In this document: in pieces, positions 26,541 through 34,093 of the stretch
How the letters are laid out: the number at the start of each line of letters is the position of its first letter
Numbering within the stretch: position 1 is the stretch's first letter
Origin: Mycolicibacterium flavescens
GTDB taxonomy: Bacteria; Actinomycetota; Actinomycetes; Mycobacteriales; Mycobacteriaceae
DNA: 64,000 bases
Direction: 5' to 3'
Assembly: GCF_001722335.1 (NCBI RefSeq)
Contig: NZ_MIHA01000006.1
Coordinates: 236,613 to 300,612 of the forward strand
The notes under the pieces: generated by a model
What the model was told of the DNA's origin: nothing
The model's input: only the letters and a program-made list of their open reading frames with translations
Database searches by the model: none
Program-made: the position numbers and the translations under genes

Positions 26541-26699
26541 CGGGAACCGTCCTTCGGTAAGAGGTAGACGCACGATAGAGACGGGGGTGCCGCACGAGCC
26601 ATATCTGGAGTCAGCGTGAGTTGTAGGCCGTCACATTCGGACACATTCACCGCGTGCGGGCGGGTTGCGCGTGGTCTCGGTGTGGGTAGTCTTCCCGCG

Positions 26700-27446
26700 A
26701 TGGGTAACTCGGTGCGCGCCGTGGCGACCAAAGGCAAGCGTCCCCTTCGGGTCGGTGCCACCCCGGTGCCGCATGCCGAGATCCTTGATTTTGTCCGGGA
26801 TCCTTTGGCGGACTGTGGTATCGACCTGCAGATCGAGATTTTCGAGAGCTTCGATGAGCCGAACGAGCTGCTGGTCGCCGGTCGGCTGCAGGCCAACTTC
26901 TTCCAGTACCGGCCGTTTCTGGACAATTTCAACCGGCTCACCGGCAACGCGTTGGTGCCGGTGGTGCCGGTGCACACCGAGCCGTTCGGTCTGTACTCCA
27001 TGACGGTGACGGCCGTCGAGGCGATTCCGCGCTACGCCGAAATTGCGTTGCCGTCGGATCCGGTGAACGTCGACCGCTCGTTGAGGATGCTCACCGAGTT
27101 GGGTCTGATCACCCGCGACCCCGTCGGGTTCGCGACCGTATACAACGTCCGCGAGAACCCTCGGGCGCTGTTGTTCAAGCAGCTCAGCAGTTGGACGCTG
27201 GCCGAGGTGCGCGCCGATTTCGATGTTGTGTTCCTGTTCGGCAACCAGGCGATGGAGTGGGGTGTCGACATCGGCAGTGCCCTGCACTGCGATCAGGGGA
27301 ACTCCGCATACGCCGAGTACCTGGTGGCGCGGCCGGACAACTGCGACAGTTACCCGGTTCGTGCGCTGGCCGACGCGCTCAACCGCGAGCAGACGCGGGA
27401 CTTCATCCTCACCACGTATGCCGGGCAGGTGCTGCCGGCGTTCTGA
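26700..27446 (+). CDS. MetQ/NlpA-like substrate-binding protein without signal peptide
   Basis: A 248-aa protein whose core matches the methionine-binding NlpA/MetQ family: VGATPVPHAEILDFVRDPLA, the ANFFQYRPFLDNF segment and VHTEPFGLYS. The start of the known mature fold (about residue 14) is reached after only a short basic leader. No hydrophobic signal or lipobox is visible, even reading upstream. Without export it could not serve an ABC importer, and no metN or metI gene is adjacent. It is divergent from the permease/ligase/flavoprotein operon. It may be a cytosolic sensor or a misjudged start. Confidence 0.72.
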   Translation: MGNSVRAVATKGKRPLRVGATPVPHAEILDFVRDPLADCGIDLQIEIFESFDEPNELLVAGRLQANFFQYRPFLDNFNRLTGNALVPVVPVHTEPFGLYSMTVTAVEAIPRYAEIALPSDPVNVDRSLRMLTELGLITRDPVGFATVYNVRENPRALLFKQLSSWTLAEVRADFDVVFLFGNQAMEWGVDIGSALHCDQGNSAYAEYLVARPDNCDSYPVRALADALNREQTRDFILTTYAGQVLPAF

Positions 27447-27512
27447 CCGATATTGGGTTCACGGCGAATCAAACCCTGTGCGCGGCGACGTCGTTGACGA
27501 GACAGTGGCGTC

Positions 27513-28136
27513 GTGTACCAGTCCGCGTCGGGGCGGCCCGGCCCCATCGGCCCGGTCGAGGTGGTGCTGGTCATCGAGGTTCCCGCGGATTCGCCGTTGT
27601 TGGTCTACCGCACAGCAGAACTCGTCGACGAGTACGGCCGTCGGATCGCGTCGTCGATCCCGGGCCTGCGCGTGCACCAGGCGGTCACCACCCAACCGGG
27701 CCAGCGACGGCAGTCGCGGCCGGTGGGCGGGCTGGTCATCGACGCGTGCGACCGTGAGGTACGCGTCGACGGCCGACGACTGCGGTTGACCTACCGCGAG
27801 TTCGAATTGCTCCGCCGGCTGGCGGTCGTCCCCTACCAACCGGTGTCCCGCGCGGACCTGGTGGCCGAAGTGTGGCGCGACCGCCCGCCGCCTGACACGT
27901 CGCGCACCGTCGACACCCATGTGCGGCGGCTACGGGCGAAGCTGGGCCGGTTCGCCGGGGTGCTCACCACGATCCGCGGATTCGGCTACCGGTTCGATCC
28001 CGGTGCCGACGTCCACGTGCGCGACCCGGCGGATACCCGCGTCGATCACAAGGTGGCGGTGATCGGACCCGTCGGCTCGCAGAACGGCTCGGGCGGGTTG
28101 CCCTTGACGGCGCACCCGCGGCCGGTGGCGACGTAG
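27513..28136 (+). CDS. OmpR-type winged-helix regulator lacking a receiver domain
   Basis: A 207-aa protein. Residues about 70-165 are an OmpR/PhoB-type winged helix (LTYREFELLRRL, SRADLVAEVWR, SRTVDTHVRRLRAKL, TIRGFGYRF). The N-terminal 65 residues are not a response-regulator receiver: there is no Asp/Lys phosphorylation pattern. This arrangement is familiar from several mycobacterial orphan regulators. The C-terminal 30 residues lie in a 91-bp overlap with a convergent gene, so the real end of conserved sequence may be earlier. Targets unknown. Confidence 0.75.
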   Translation: MYQSASGRPGPIGPVEVVLVIEVPADSPLLVYRTAELVDEYGRRIASSIPGLRVHQAVTTQPGQRRQSRPVGGLVIDACDREVRVDGRRLRLTYREFELLRRLAVVPYQPVSRADLVAEVWRDRPPPDTSRTVDTHVRRLRAKLGRFAGVLTTIRGFGYRFDPGADVHVRDPADTRVDHKVAVIGPVGSQNGSGGLPLTAHPRPVAT

Positions 28137-28441
28137 GTGGCGCCCGGTTGGTGCGGTGAGTAGAACACCTGAGCGGTCAGCGGTCCGTTGTTCTGCTTGC
28201 AGCGTCCCGGTCCCGGATTGCCCTGCAGTTGTACGCACGCGACGGACATGTACGGCGTGGCGCGGTCGCAGGCGGCCGGTGTCATCGTCGCGGTGACCAT
28301 GTCGATGTTGCCGACGCGCACGATCTGCGGTGCCGACAACTCGTAGTCGCACGGTGAGGTGTCGGGTTGAGCCGTCGCCGTGGCCGGCAGCACCGCCATT
28401 CCGGCGACGGCGAGGGCGGCGACCATGGACAACCTGAGCAT
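28046..28441 (-). CDS. Small secreted protein with Cys pairs
   Basis: A 131-aa protein with a clear signal peptide (about 1-24, ending ATA-QP) and five Cys in the mature part (SPCDYE, PAACDR, VACVQ, GRCKQ, GRGCAV and FCEP contain them). It is probably a disulfide-stabilised exported protein of unknown role. It overlaps the winged-helix regulator by 91 bp tail to tail; codon use looks genuine for this frame up to its stop. Confidence 0.7.
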   Translation of the reverse strand: MLRLSMVAALAVAGMAVLPATATAQPDTSPCDYELSAPQIVRVGNIDMVTATMTPAACDRATPYMSVACVQLQGNPGPGRCKQNNGPLTAQVFYSPHQPGATYVATGRGCAVKGNPPEPFCEPTGPITATL

Positions 28442-28476
28442 CCCCGAATGGTAGAGGACCGCACCCCCGAATTTCG

Positions 28477-28536
28477 GCGACCGTGCGCGTTTGCCTCCCG
28501 ACACGCCGCGAAATCGACAGCATCTGCGCACGCTCG
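28477..28536. repeat. Intergenic imperfect palindrome, copy 1
   Basis: GCGACCGTGCGC opens and TGCGCACGCTCG closes a 60-bp imperfect palindrome with a GTTTGC block after the left arm. The complement of 39006-39067 shares the same layout (CGAnnGTGCGnGTTTGC, then CGACnCGCCG), so the two look like one repeat family. Confidence 0.5.
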
Positions 28537-28554
28537 ACCCCCGCCGACCGTGCG

Positions 28555-29667
28555 TCAAAGCGGTGCGCCGCTCAACGCGTGCAGCATCCCGGCCGCCGCG
28601 CCCGGCCAGGTGAACTGCTCGGCGCGGCAGCGGGCGTCGCGGCGGCGCAGCGTCTCGGGTCGACGGATGATCTCGGCGACCGCGCGCGCCATCGCCGCGG
28701 CGTCGTTGTCGGTGGTCGCGCCGCTGTCGGCGGTGAGGATCTCGGCCAGCGCCGACGTGCGGGACACCACCGCCGGAGTTCCGCACGCCAGCGCTTCGAG
28801 CGCCGCCAGCCCGAACGTCTCGTGCGGCCCGGGCGCCAGCGCGACGTCGGCGCTCGCGAGCATCGCCGCCACGGTGTCCCGGCAACCGATGTAACCGGTG
28901 AAGTCCACCGGCAGTCCGACCGCCCGACGCTGCAGGCGCCCGCGCATCGGACCCTCCCCCACGACGACGAGTCGGGCGTCGACCCCCGCGTCCCGCAGCG
29001 CCGCGACGCTGTCGATGCTGCGGTGCGCGTGCTTCTCCACCGAGAGACGCCCGCAGTGCACCAGCAGTGTCTGGTCCGGACCGGCCCACCGGCGACGGAC
29101 CGATGCCGAGCGCCGGCTGGGATGGAACTGTTCGAGGTCCACCCCCAGCGGCACGGTGTGCACGTTGGTGGCGTCGATCCGGTCGAACTCCTCGCGCGCG
29201 AACGCGGTCGTACACACCACCGCGTCGTAGTCGGCGGCGGTGCGCGAGTTCGCGGCGTCGGCTAGCGCCCGCGCTGCGCGTGGTGGAAGTGCCTGGCCGA
29301 CAAGCCGATCCAGGCGTTCGTGCGAGATCATCACCGTCGCGACCCCGTGCCGCCGGCCCCACCGGCCCAACGAACGCAACGTCAGCCGGTCGGACACCTC
29401 GATGGCATCCGGCGCGAGTTGTCCCAACAGTGCGGTGACCGGCCCCGGCAGCACCGCGCGGTAGCCGCCGGTGAGCGGGATCAGGTTGGCGGGCAGTGAG
29501 ATCCGAGTGACACCCGACGGTAGCTCCCGCCATTCGGGCCGCCGGCCGGGCACCACGAGGTAAACCTCGTGGCCACGGGCGTGGTACTCGGCGCCCAGTC
29601 GGTCGACCGCCGTGCGCAGACCGCCGGAACGAGGCCCGTAGAAATTCGCCACCTGCACCACCCGCAT
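28555..29667 (-). CDS. mgtA: GDP-mannose-dependent alpha-mannosyltransferase MgtA (formerly PimB)
   Basis: A 370-aa GT-B glycosyltransferase of family GT4. The N-terminal VANFYGPRSGGLRTAVDRLG, the nucleotide-sugar region HETFGLAALEALACGTPAVVS with its E-x7-E pair, and VVVGEGPMRGRL are present. The sequence strongly recalls Rv0557 (MgtA/PimB). That enzyme mannosylates glucuronosyl diacylglycerol and influences lipomannan/lipoarabinomannan assembly at the membrane. The usual Rv0557 neighbours (menaquinone genes) are not in this window. Confidence 0.85.
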   Translation of the reverse strand: MRVVQVANFYGPRSGGLRTAVDRLGAEYHARGHEVYLVVPGRRPEWRELPSGVTRISLPANLIPLTGGYRAVLPGPVTALLGQLAPDAIEVSDRLTLRSLGRWGRRHGVATVMISHERLDRLVGQALPPRAARALADAANSRTAADYDAVVCTTAFAREEFDRIDATNVHTVPLGVDLEQFHPSRRSASVRRRWAGPDQTLLVHCGRLSVEKHAHRSIDSVAALRDAGVDARLVVVGEGPMRGRLQRRAVGLPVDFTGYIGCRDTVAAMLASADVALAPGPHETFGLAALEALACGTPAVVSRTSALAEILTADSGATTDNDAAAMARAVAEIIRRPETLRRRDARCRAEQFTWPGAAAGMLHALSGAPL

Positions 29668-29745
29668 GCGGTGAATGTGTCCGCGGCGGATGTGCGTTCG
29701 CCGACCGTGCGTTGGCCGGGCGACGAACAGCCGGTGAACGGGCGC

Positions 29746-30657
29746 TCAGGCGACGTGGCGCGCGAGCCAGTCCTGGACGCGCCGCCACGCGTCGGCCGCC
29801 GCCGCGGCGTTGTAGCGTTCACCGGTGTCGTTGAAGAACGCGTGGTTGGCGTCGGGTTCGGTGACGAGTTCGAACGTCATGCCCGCCTTCTCCAGCGCCG
29901 CACGCGCGACGGGTTCGGTCGCGTTCACCCGCTGGTCCTGTGCGGCGTAGATACCCAGCACCGCAACATCTTTCGACCCAGAGAAATCGGGATCCTCCGG
30001 CGTCGGCCCATAGAACGGCACCGCCGCGGCCAGCCGTGGCTCGCCCGCGGCCAGCAGCCGCCACACGAACCCGCCGCCCATGCAGAACCCGACCGCGGCG
30101 ACCCTGCGGTCGGGCACCCGCCGCTGCAGTTCGTCGATTCCGGACCTCAGGTCGGCCAGCGCCTCCTCGGGCGGGATCGCGCCGAGCGCGGCCGTCGCCT
30201 CGGCCGGGTCGCCGAACCGTGCGGTGCCACCCTGGGCCGAGAGCAGGTCGATTGCCAGCGCCGAGTACCCGATGCCGGCGAACCGGCCGGCCACCGAGCG
30301 GATGTAGTCGTTGAGCCCCTTGTTCTCGTGGATGACCAGGACGGCGCCGCGGGCGTCCGGCGCTTCGGCCCACGCGCCCTGCAGCTCGCCGCGCGGACCA
30401 GCCCATGTCACCGGCGCCGTGGGCAGTGCCGTGTCGGACCCGGGCGGCGGCGCGCCGGCCGTCACGGCCCCGCTCGAGGTCGCCGGCGACTCGGCCGTCG
30501 GCTCCTTGTTCTGACTGCACGCGCTGAACAGGGCGGTCGCGGCGGCGGTCCCGACGCCGAGCAGGGCGAGCCGACGCAGCGCCTCGCGGCGGGACAGCAG
30601 ACCGTCGACGTGATCGGTGGCGATTTCTTCGGCGATATAGCGCTGGAGCGGGGTCAC
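29746..30657 (-). CDS. Exported dienelactone hydrolase-family lipoprotein
   Basis: A 303-aa alpha/beta hydrolase. The N-terminus has a twin-arginine motif (LSRREALRRLALLG) and then a lipobox-like LFSAC, so it may be exported by Tat and lipidated near Cys47. The hydrolase domain (about 85-300) has the dienelactone hydrolase set: VIHENKGL with Glu, GFCMGGG with the nucleophile Cys and ANHAFF with His. The substrate is unknown. The GTG start lies only 18 bp from the divergent SDR start. Confidence 0.82.
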   Translation of the reverse strand: MTPLQRYIAEEIATDHVDGLLSRREALRRLALLGVGTAAATALFSACSQNKEPTAESPATSSGAVTAGAPPPGSDTALPTAPVTWAGPRGELQGAWAEAPDARGAVLVIHENKGLNDYIRSVAGRFAGIGYSALAIDLLSAQGGTARFGDPAEATAALGAIPPEEALADLRSGIDELQRRVPDRRVAAVGFCMGGGFVWRLLAAGEPRLAAAVPFYGPTPEDPDFSGSKDVAVLGIYAAQDQRVNATEPVARAALEKAGMTFELVTEPDANHAFFNDTGERYNAAAAADAWRRVQDWLARHVA

Positions 30658-30675
30658 CTCCGCGAGTATGCCCCT

Positions 30676-31599
30676 ATGGCTGCGGCGACGGGACCCGATG
30701 CGCTACGCGGTCGGATCGCCGTCGTCGCGGGGGCGACCCGAGGGGCTGGACGCGGCATCGCCGCGGCGCTCGGCGAAGCCGGCGCGACGGTGATCTGCAC
30801 CGGGCGCAGTAGCGCACGCGGCAACGAACACTCCGACTACGACCGTCCCGAAACCATCGAGAAGACAGCCGAACTCGTGACGGCGCTGGGCGGCGCCGGT
30901 GTGCCGGTGCAGGTCGATCACCTCGACGTCGAGCAGGTCCGCACACTCGCTGCGCGTATCGGCGAGGACTTCGGCGCCATCGACGTGCTGGTCAACGATG
31001 TGTGGGGCGCCGAGTTGCTCAAAGGGCCGCCGCCGACGTGGAACCGGCCGATATGGGAGCACGATCTGACAGCCGGACTGCGGATTCTGCGACTGGGCCT
31101 GGACACTCACCTGATCACGTCACATTTCCTGCTGCCGCTGATGGTCGGGAAACCGGGTGGGCTTCTGGTCGAGGTGACCGACGGCACCGCGGAGTACAAC
31201 GCCGAGCACTACCGGTTGTCGGTGTTCTACGACCTGGTGAAGACCGCGGTCAACCGGTTGGCCTTCAGTCACGGTCACGAGCTGGCCCCCTTCGGCGCCG
31301 CCGCCGTCGCCGTGACGCCCGGTTGGCTGCGCTCGGAGATGATGCTGGACCACTACCGCGTCACCGAGAACACCTGGCGTGCGGCGCTGATCGCGAACCG
31401 GCCGGACGGTCCGACCGCGCCACCCGGGTTCGCTGACTCGGAGACGCCCCGTTACGTCGGACGCGGTGTCGCCGCTCTCGCCGCCGACCACAGCCGCGGC
31501 CGGTGGAACCAGCGCTCGGTGAGCTCGGCCGAGCTGGCGCGAGAATACGGCTTCACCGACGTTGACGGGCGTCAACCGGACGGCTGGGCGTCGGGATGA
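30676..31599 (+). CDS. Short-chain dehydrogenase/reductase
   Basis: A 307-aa Rossmann-fold oxidoreductase. The cofactor loop is VAGATRGAGRGIAAALG, with TGRSS suggesting NADPH preference, and the catalytic pair is FYDLVKTAV (YxxxK). A longer C-terminus than classical SDRs (about 60 residues) follows. Substrate unknown. Its ATG is 18 bp from the divergent hydrolase start, so the two promoters must overlap the other coding region. Confidence 0.85.
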   Translation: MAAATGPDALRGRIAVVAGATRGAGRGIAAALGEAGATVICTGRSSARGNEHSDYDRPETIEKTAELVTALGGAGVPVQVDHLDVEQVRTLAARIGEDFGAIDVLVNDVWGAELLKGPPPTWNRPIWEHDLTAGLRILRLGLDTHLITSHFLLPLMVGKPGGLLVEVTDGTAEYNAEHYRLSVFYDLVKTAVNRLAFSHGHELAPFGAAAVAVTPGWLRSEMMLDHYRVTENTWRAALIANRPDGPTAPPGFADSETPRYVGRGVAALAADHSRGRWNQRSVSSAELAREYGFTDVDGRQPDGWASG

Positions 31600-31652
31600 C
31601 CGCAGGTCAACGCGCGAAGTAGACAACTCTCAAAATCTGTTCACCGATTTCG

Positions 31653-31681
31653 TTGACACCGCATTGCGCGGACGGTTCTAT
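31653..31681 (+). promoter_or_regulatory. Promoter of leaderless amidohydrolase gene
   Basis: TTGACA (31653-31658), a 17-nt spacer and TTCTAT (31676-31681) make a near-consensus housekeeping promoter. The GTG start at 31688 lies 6 nt after the -10, where transcription should begin. Confidence 0.7.
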
Positions 31682-31687
31682 GACGGG

Positions 31688-33478
31688 GTGACCTACGACA
31701 CGATCATCCGCAACGGCCGTTGGTTCGACGGGACCGGCGCTCCGTCGGCGGTGCGCACGCTGGGAATCCGCGACGGTCAGGTGGTCACCATCAGCGCCGA
31801 CGACCTCGACGCGACCGGTTGCCCGCACGTCATCGACGCGACCGGCAAGTGGGTGCTGCCCGGGATGCTCGACATCCACACCCACTACGACATCGAAGTG
31901 CTCAACGGCCCGGCGCTGACCGAATCCCTACGCCACGGGGTGACCACGGTGATGCTGGGCTCGTGCTCACTGTCGACGATCCACGTCGACGCCGCCGACG
32001 CCGGCGACATCTTCGGCCGGGTGGAGGCGATCCCGCGCGAACACGTCATCGACGCCGTCACCGAGCACAAGACCTGGACCACCTGCGAGGAGTACATCGC
32101 GGCGCTCGAGGACCGGCCGCTGGGCCCGAACATCGCGTCGTTCATCGGCCACTCGGACATGCGTGCGGCGGTCATGGGGCTCGACCGGGCGACGCGCAAG
32201 GACGTGCGACCGACCGACCGCGAACAGGCGCAGATGGAGCGCTGGCTGACCGAGGCGCTGCGGGCGGGGTTCGTCGGGATGTCTTCGCAGCAACTGCTTT
32301 TCGACAAGCTCGACGGTGAGGTCTGCCGGTCCCGCACCCTGCCGTCGACCTACGCCAAGCCGCGCGAGCTGCGCCGGCTCAAGTCGCTGCTGCGCCGCGC
32401 GGGCCGAATCCTGCAGTCCGGGCCCGACATTCAGAACCCGCTGAACCTCGGCTCGCAGCTGGTGCAATCGCTGGGCATCATCCGCAATCCGCTCAAGACC
32501 AGCCTGCTCTCCGCTGCCGACGTCAAGTCCAACCCCTACAGCATCCATGCGCTGGGGCCGGCCGCGCGGCTGGTCAACCGGCTGGGTGGCAACTTTCGCT
32601 GGCAGCACCTACCGGTGCCGTTCGAGGTGTACGCCGACGGAATCGATCTCGTGGTGTTCGAGGAGTTCGGTGCCGGTGCCGCGGCGCTGCATCTGCGCGA
32701 CGAGGTCGAGCGCAACGAGTTGATGCGCGACGAGGACTACCGCCGCCGGTTCCGCAAGGAGTACGAGAGCAAGCTCGGGATTCGGGTGTGGCAGCGCGAC
32801 TTTTTCGACGCCGAGATCGTGGCCTGCCCCGACGAGTCGGTGATCGGCAAGTCGTTCGGCGCGGTCGGCGTGGAGCGCGGCGGGCTTCACCCCGTGGACG
32901 CGTTCCTCGACCTGGTGCTGGAGCACGGCAGGGAGCTGCGGTGGCGCACCACGATCTCCAACCACCGACGGCGGGTGCTCAAGAAGCTGGCCGCCGACGC
33001 GGGTGTGCAGATGGGTTTCTCGGATGCCGGTGCGCACCTTCGCAACATGGCGTTCTACAACATGGGCCTGCGGTTGCTGCGCCACGTGCGCGACGCCGAG
33101 CAGGCCGGGACGCCGTTCATGTCGGTCGAGCACGCCGTGCACCGCCTCACCGGGGAACTCGCCGACTGGTACCGGCTGGACGCCGGGCACCTGCGCATCG
33201 GGGATCGCGCCGACGTCGTGATCATCGACCCCGCGCGCCTCGACGAGTCGCTGGACCGCTACGCCGAGGCGCCCGTCGAGCAGTACGGTGGCCTGTCCCG
33301 GATGGTCAACCGCAACGACGACACGGTCACCGCGGTGCTGGTCGCCGGCCGGACCGTCGTCGTCGACGGGCAACCGACCGGCGTCGTCGGCCGAGAGCGG
33401 ACCGGACGCTTCCTGCGCGCCGCGCACAAGGCGCCCGCGCTCCCCCATCGGAAAGGTGAACTGGCCAGTGTCGGTTGA
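31688..33478 (+). CDS. Amidohydrolase (N-acyl-D-amino acid deacylase-like)
   Basis: A 596-aa metal-dependent amidohydrolase. The metal ligands sit in DIHTHYD near residue 65, SFIGHSDMR and GFSDAGAHLRN near 440. The first strands YDTIIRNGRWFDGTG and the closing DVVIIDP and VLVAGRTVVVDG segments build the composite beta domain. The layout fits the D-aminoacylase subgroup; several actinobacterial members have unknown substrates. The promoter fixes a leaderless GTG start. Its end overlaps the next gene by 11 bp. Confidence 0.85.
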   Translation: MTYDTIIRNGRWFDGTGAPSAVRTLGIRDGQVVTISADDLDATGCPHVIDATGKWVLPGMLDIHTHYDIEVLNGPALTESLRHGVTTVMLGSCSLSTIHVDAADAGDIFGRVEAIPREHVIDAVTEHKTWTTCEEYIAALEDRPLGPNIASFIGHSDMRAAVMGLDRATRKDVRPTDREQAQMERWLTEALRAGFVGMSSQQLLFDKLDGEVCRSRTLPSTYAKPRELRRLKSLLRRAGRILQSGPDIQNPLNLGSQLVQSLGIIRNPLKTSLLSAADVKSNPYSIHALGPAARLVNRLGGNFRWQHLPVPFEVYADGIDLVVFEEFGAGAAALHLRDEVERNELMRDEDYRRRFRKEYESKLGIRVWQRDFFDAEIVACPDESVIGKSFGAVGVERGGLHPVDAFLDLVLEHGRELRWRTTISNHRRRVLKKLAADAGVQMGFSDAGAHLRNMAFYNMGLRLLRHVRDAEQAGTPFMSVEHAVHRLTGELADWYRLDAGHLRIGDRADVVIIDPARLDESLDRYAEAPVEQYGGLSRMVNRNDDTVTAVLVAGRTVVVDGQPTGVVGRERTGRFLRAAHKAPALPHRKGELASVG

Positions 33479-33911
33479 GGATACGGTGCTCGGCATGTGG
33501 GCCGCGCTGTCGGAGCGCGACTGGGAGGCGGTCAAGACCTACCTGGCCGACGACTGCATCTACCTCGACGTGCCCGTCGGGCCGGCCGCGGCCGCGCGCG
33601 GACCCGAGGACATCGTCAAGCGTCTCAAGATCGGCCTCGAACCGCTGGCGTCCTACGAGAACTTCACCGGCCTGATGGTCGACAACGGCGCCGATGTGAT
33701 GTACGAGCACCGCGAGGAATGGCACTGGCCCAGCGGTGAATCCGCGGTGCTGAACTTCGTCAGCGTGCACCGGGTGGAGGACGGCAAGATCACGCTGTGG
33801 AAGGACTACTGGGACATGGGCGCGCTGGCCAACAACGCCCCGCCCACCTGGATGGAGGACTTCGCGAACGCCGACATGAGCTGGGTGTTCGACGCGACCG
33901 GGCTGGTCTGA
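33468..33911 (+). CDS. Limonene-1,2-epoxide hydrolase / SnoaL-like protein
   Basis: A 147-aa cone-fold protein. The opening VLGMWAALSERDWEAVKTYLADDCIYLDVP and the strand DGKITLWKDYWDMG resemble the limonene epoxide hydrolase branch of the SnoaL/NTF2 superfamily. In active enzymes an Asp-Arg-Asp triad is used; Asp and Arg candidates are present but not proven. The GTG start overlaps the amidohydrolase by 11 bp, so the two are probably made together and may act on the same compound. Confidence 0.78.
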   Translation: MSVEDTVLGMWAALSERDWEAVKTYLADDCIYLDVPVGPAAAARGPEDIVKRLKIGLEPLASYENFTGLMVDNGADVMYEHREEWHWPSGESAVLNFVSVHRVEDGKITLWKDYWDMGALANNAPPTWMEDFANADMSWVFDATGLV

Positions 33912-34074
33912 CGAAAGCTCGCTGTGGCCTGCATGTAGCCGCCTATCCACCTGAACAGAAGCGTCAACGCCGCCTTACCGCCGGGTAGCAGAGCTGGCCC
34001 GTTCGACAACCGGGTTTATCCCCAAGTGGGAATTGATCCCCAGCTGTGAGGTTTTGGCCCCTGCGCGTCGGTGG

Positions 34075-34090
34075 TCGAATGTATGTTCGA
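34075..34090. promoter_or_regulatory. LexA-type SOS box
   Basis: TCGAATGTATGTTCGA matches the mycobacterial SOS consensus TCGAAC-N4-GTTCGA with one change. It covers a -10-like TATGTT (34082-34087), 6 nt before the DUF222-HNH start. Confidence 0.75.
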
Positions 34091-34093
34091 AGT

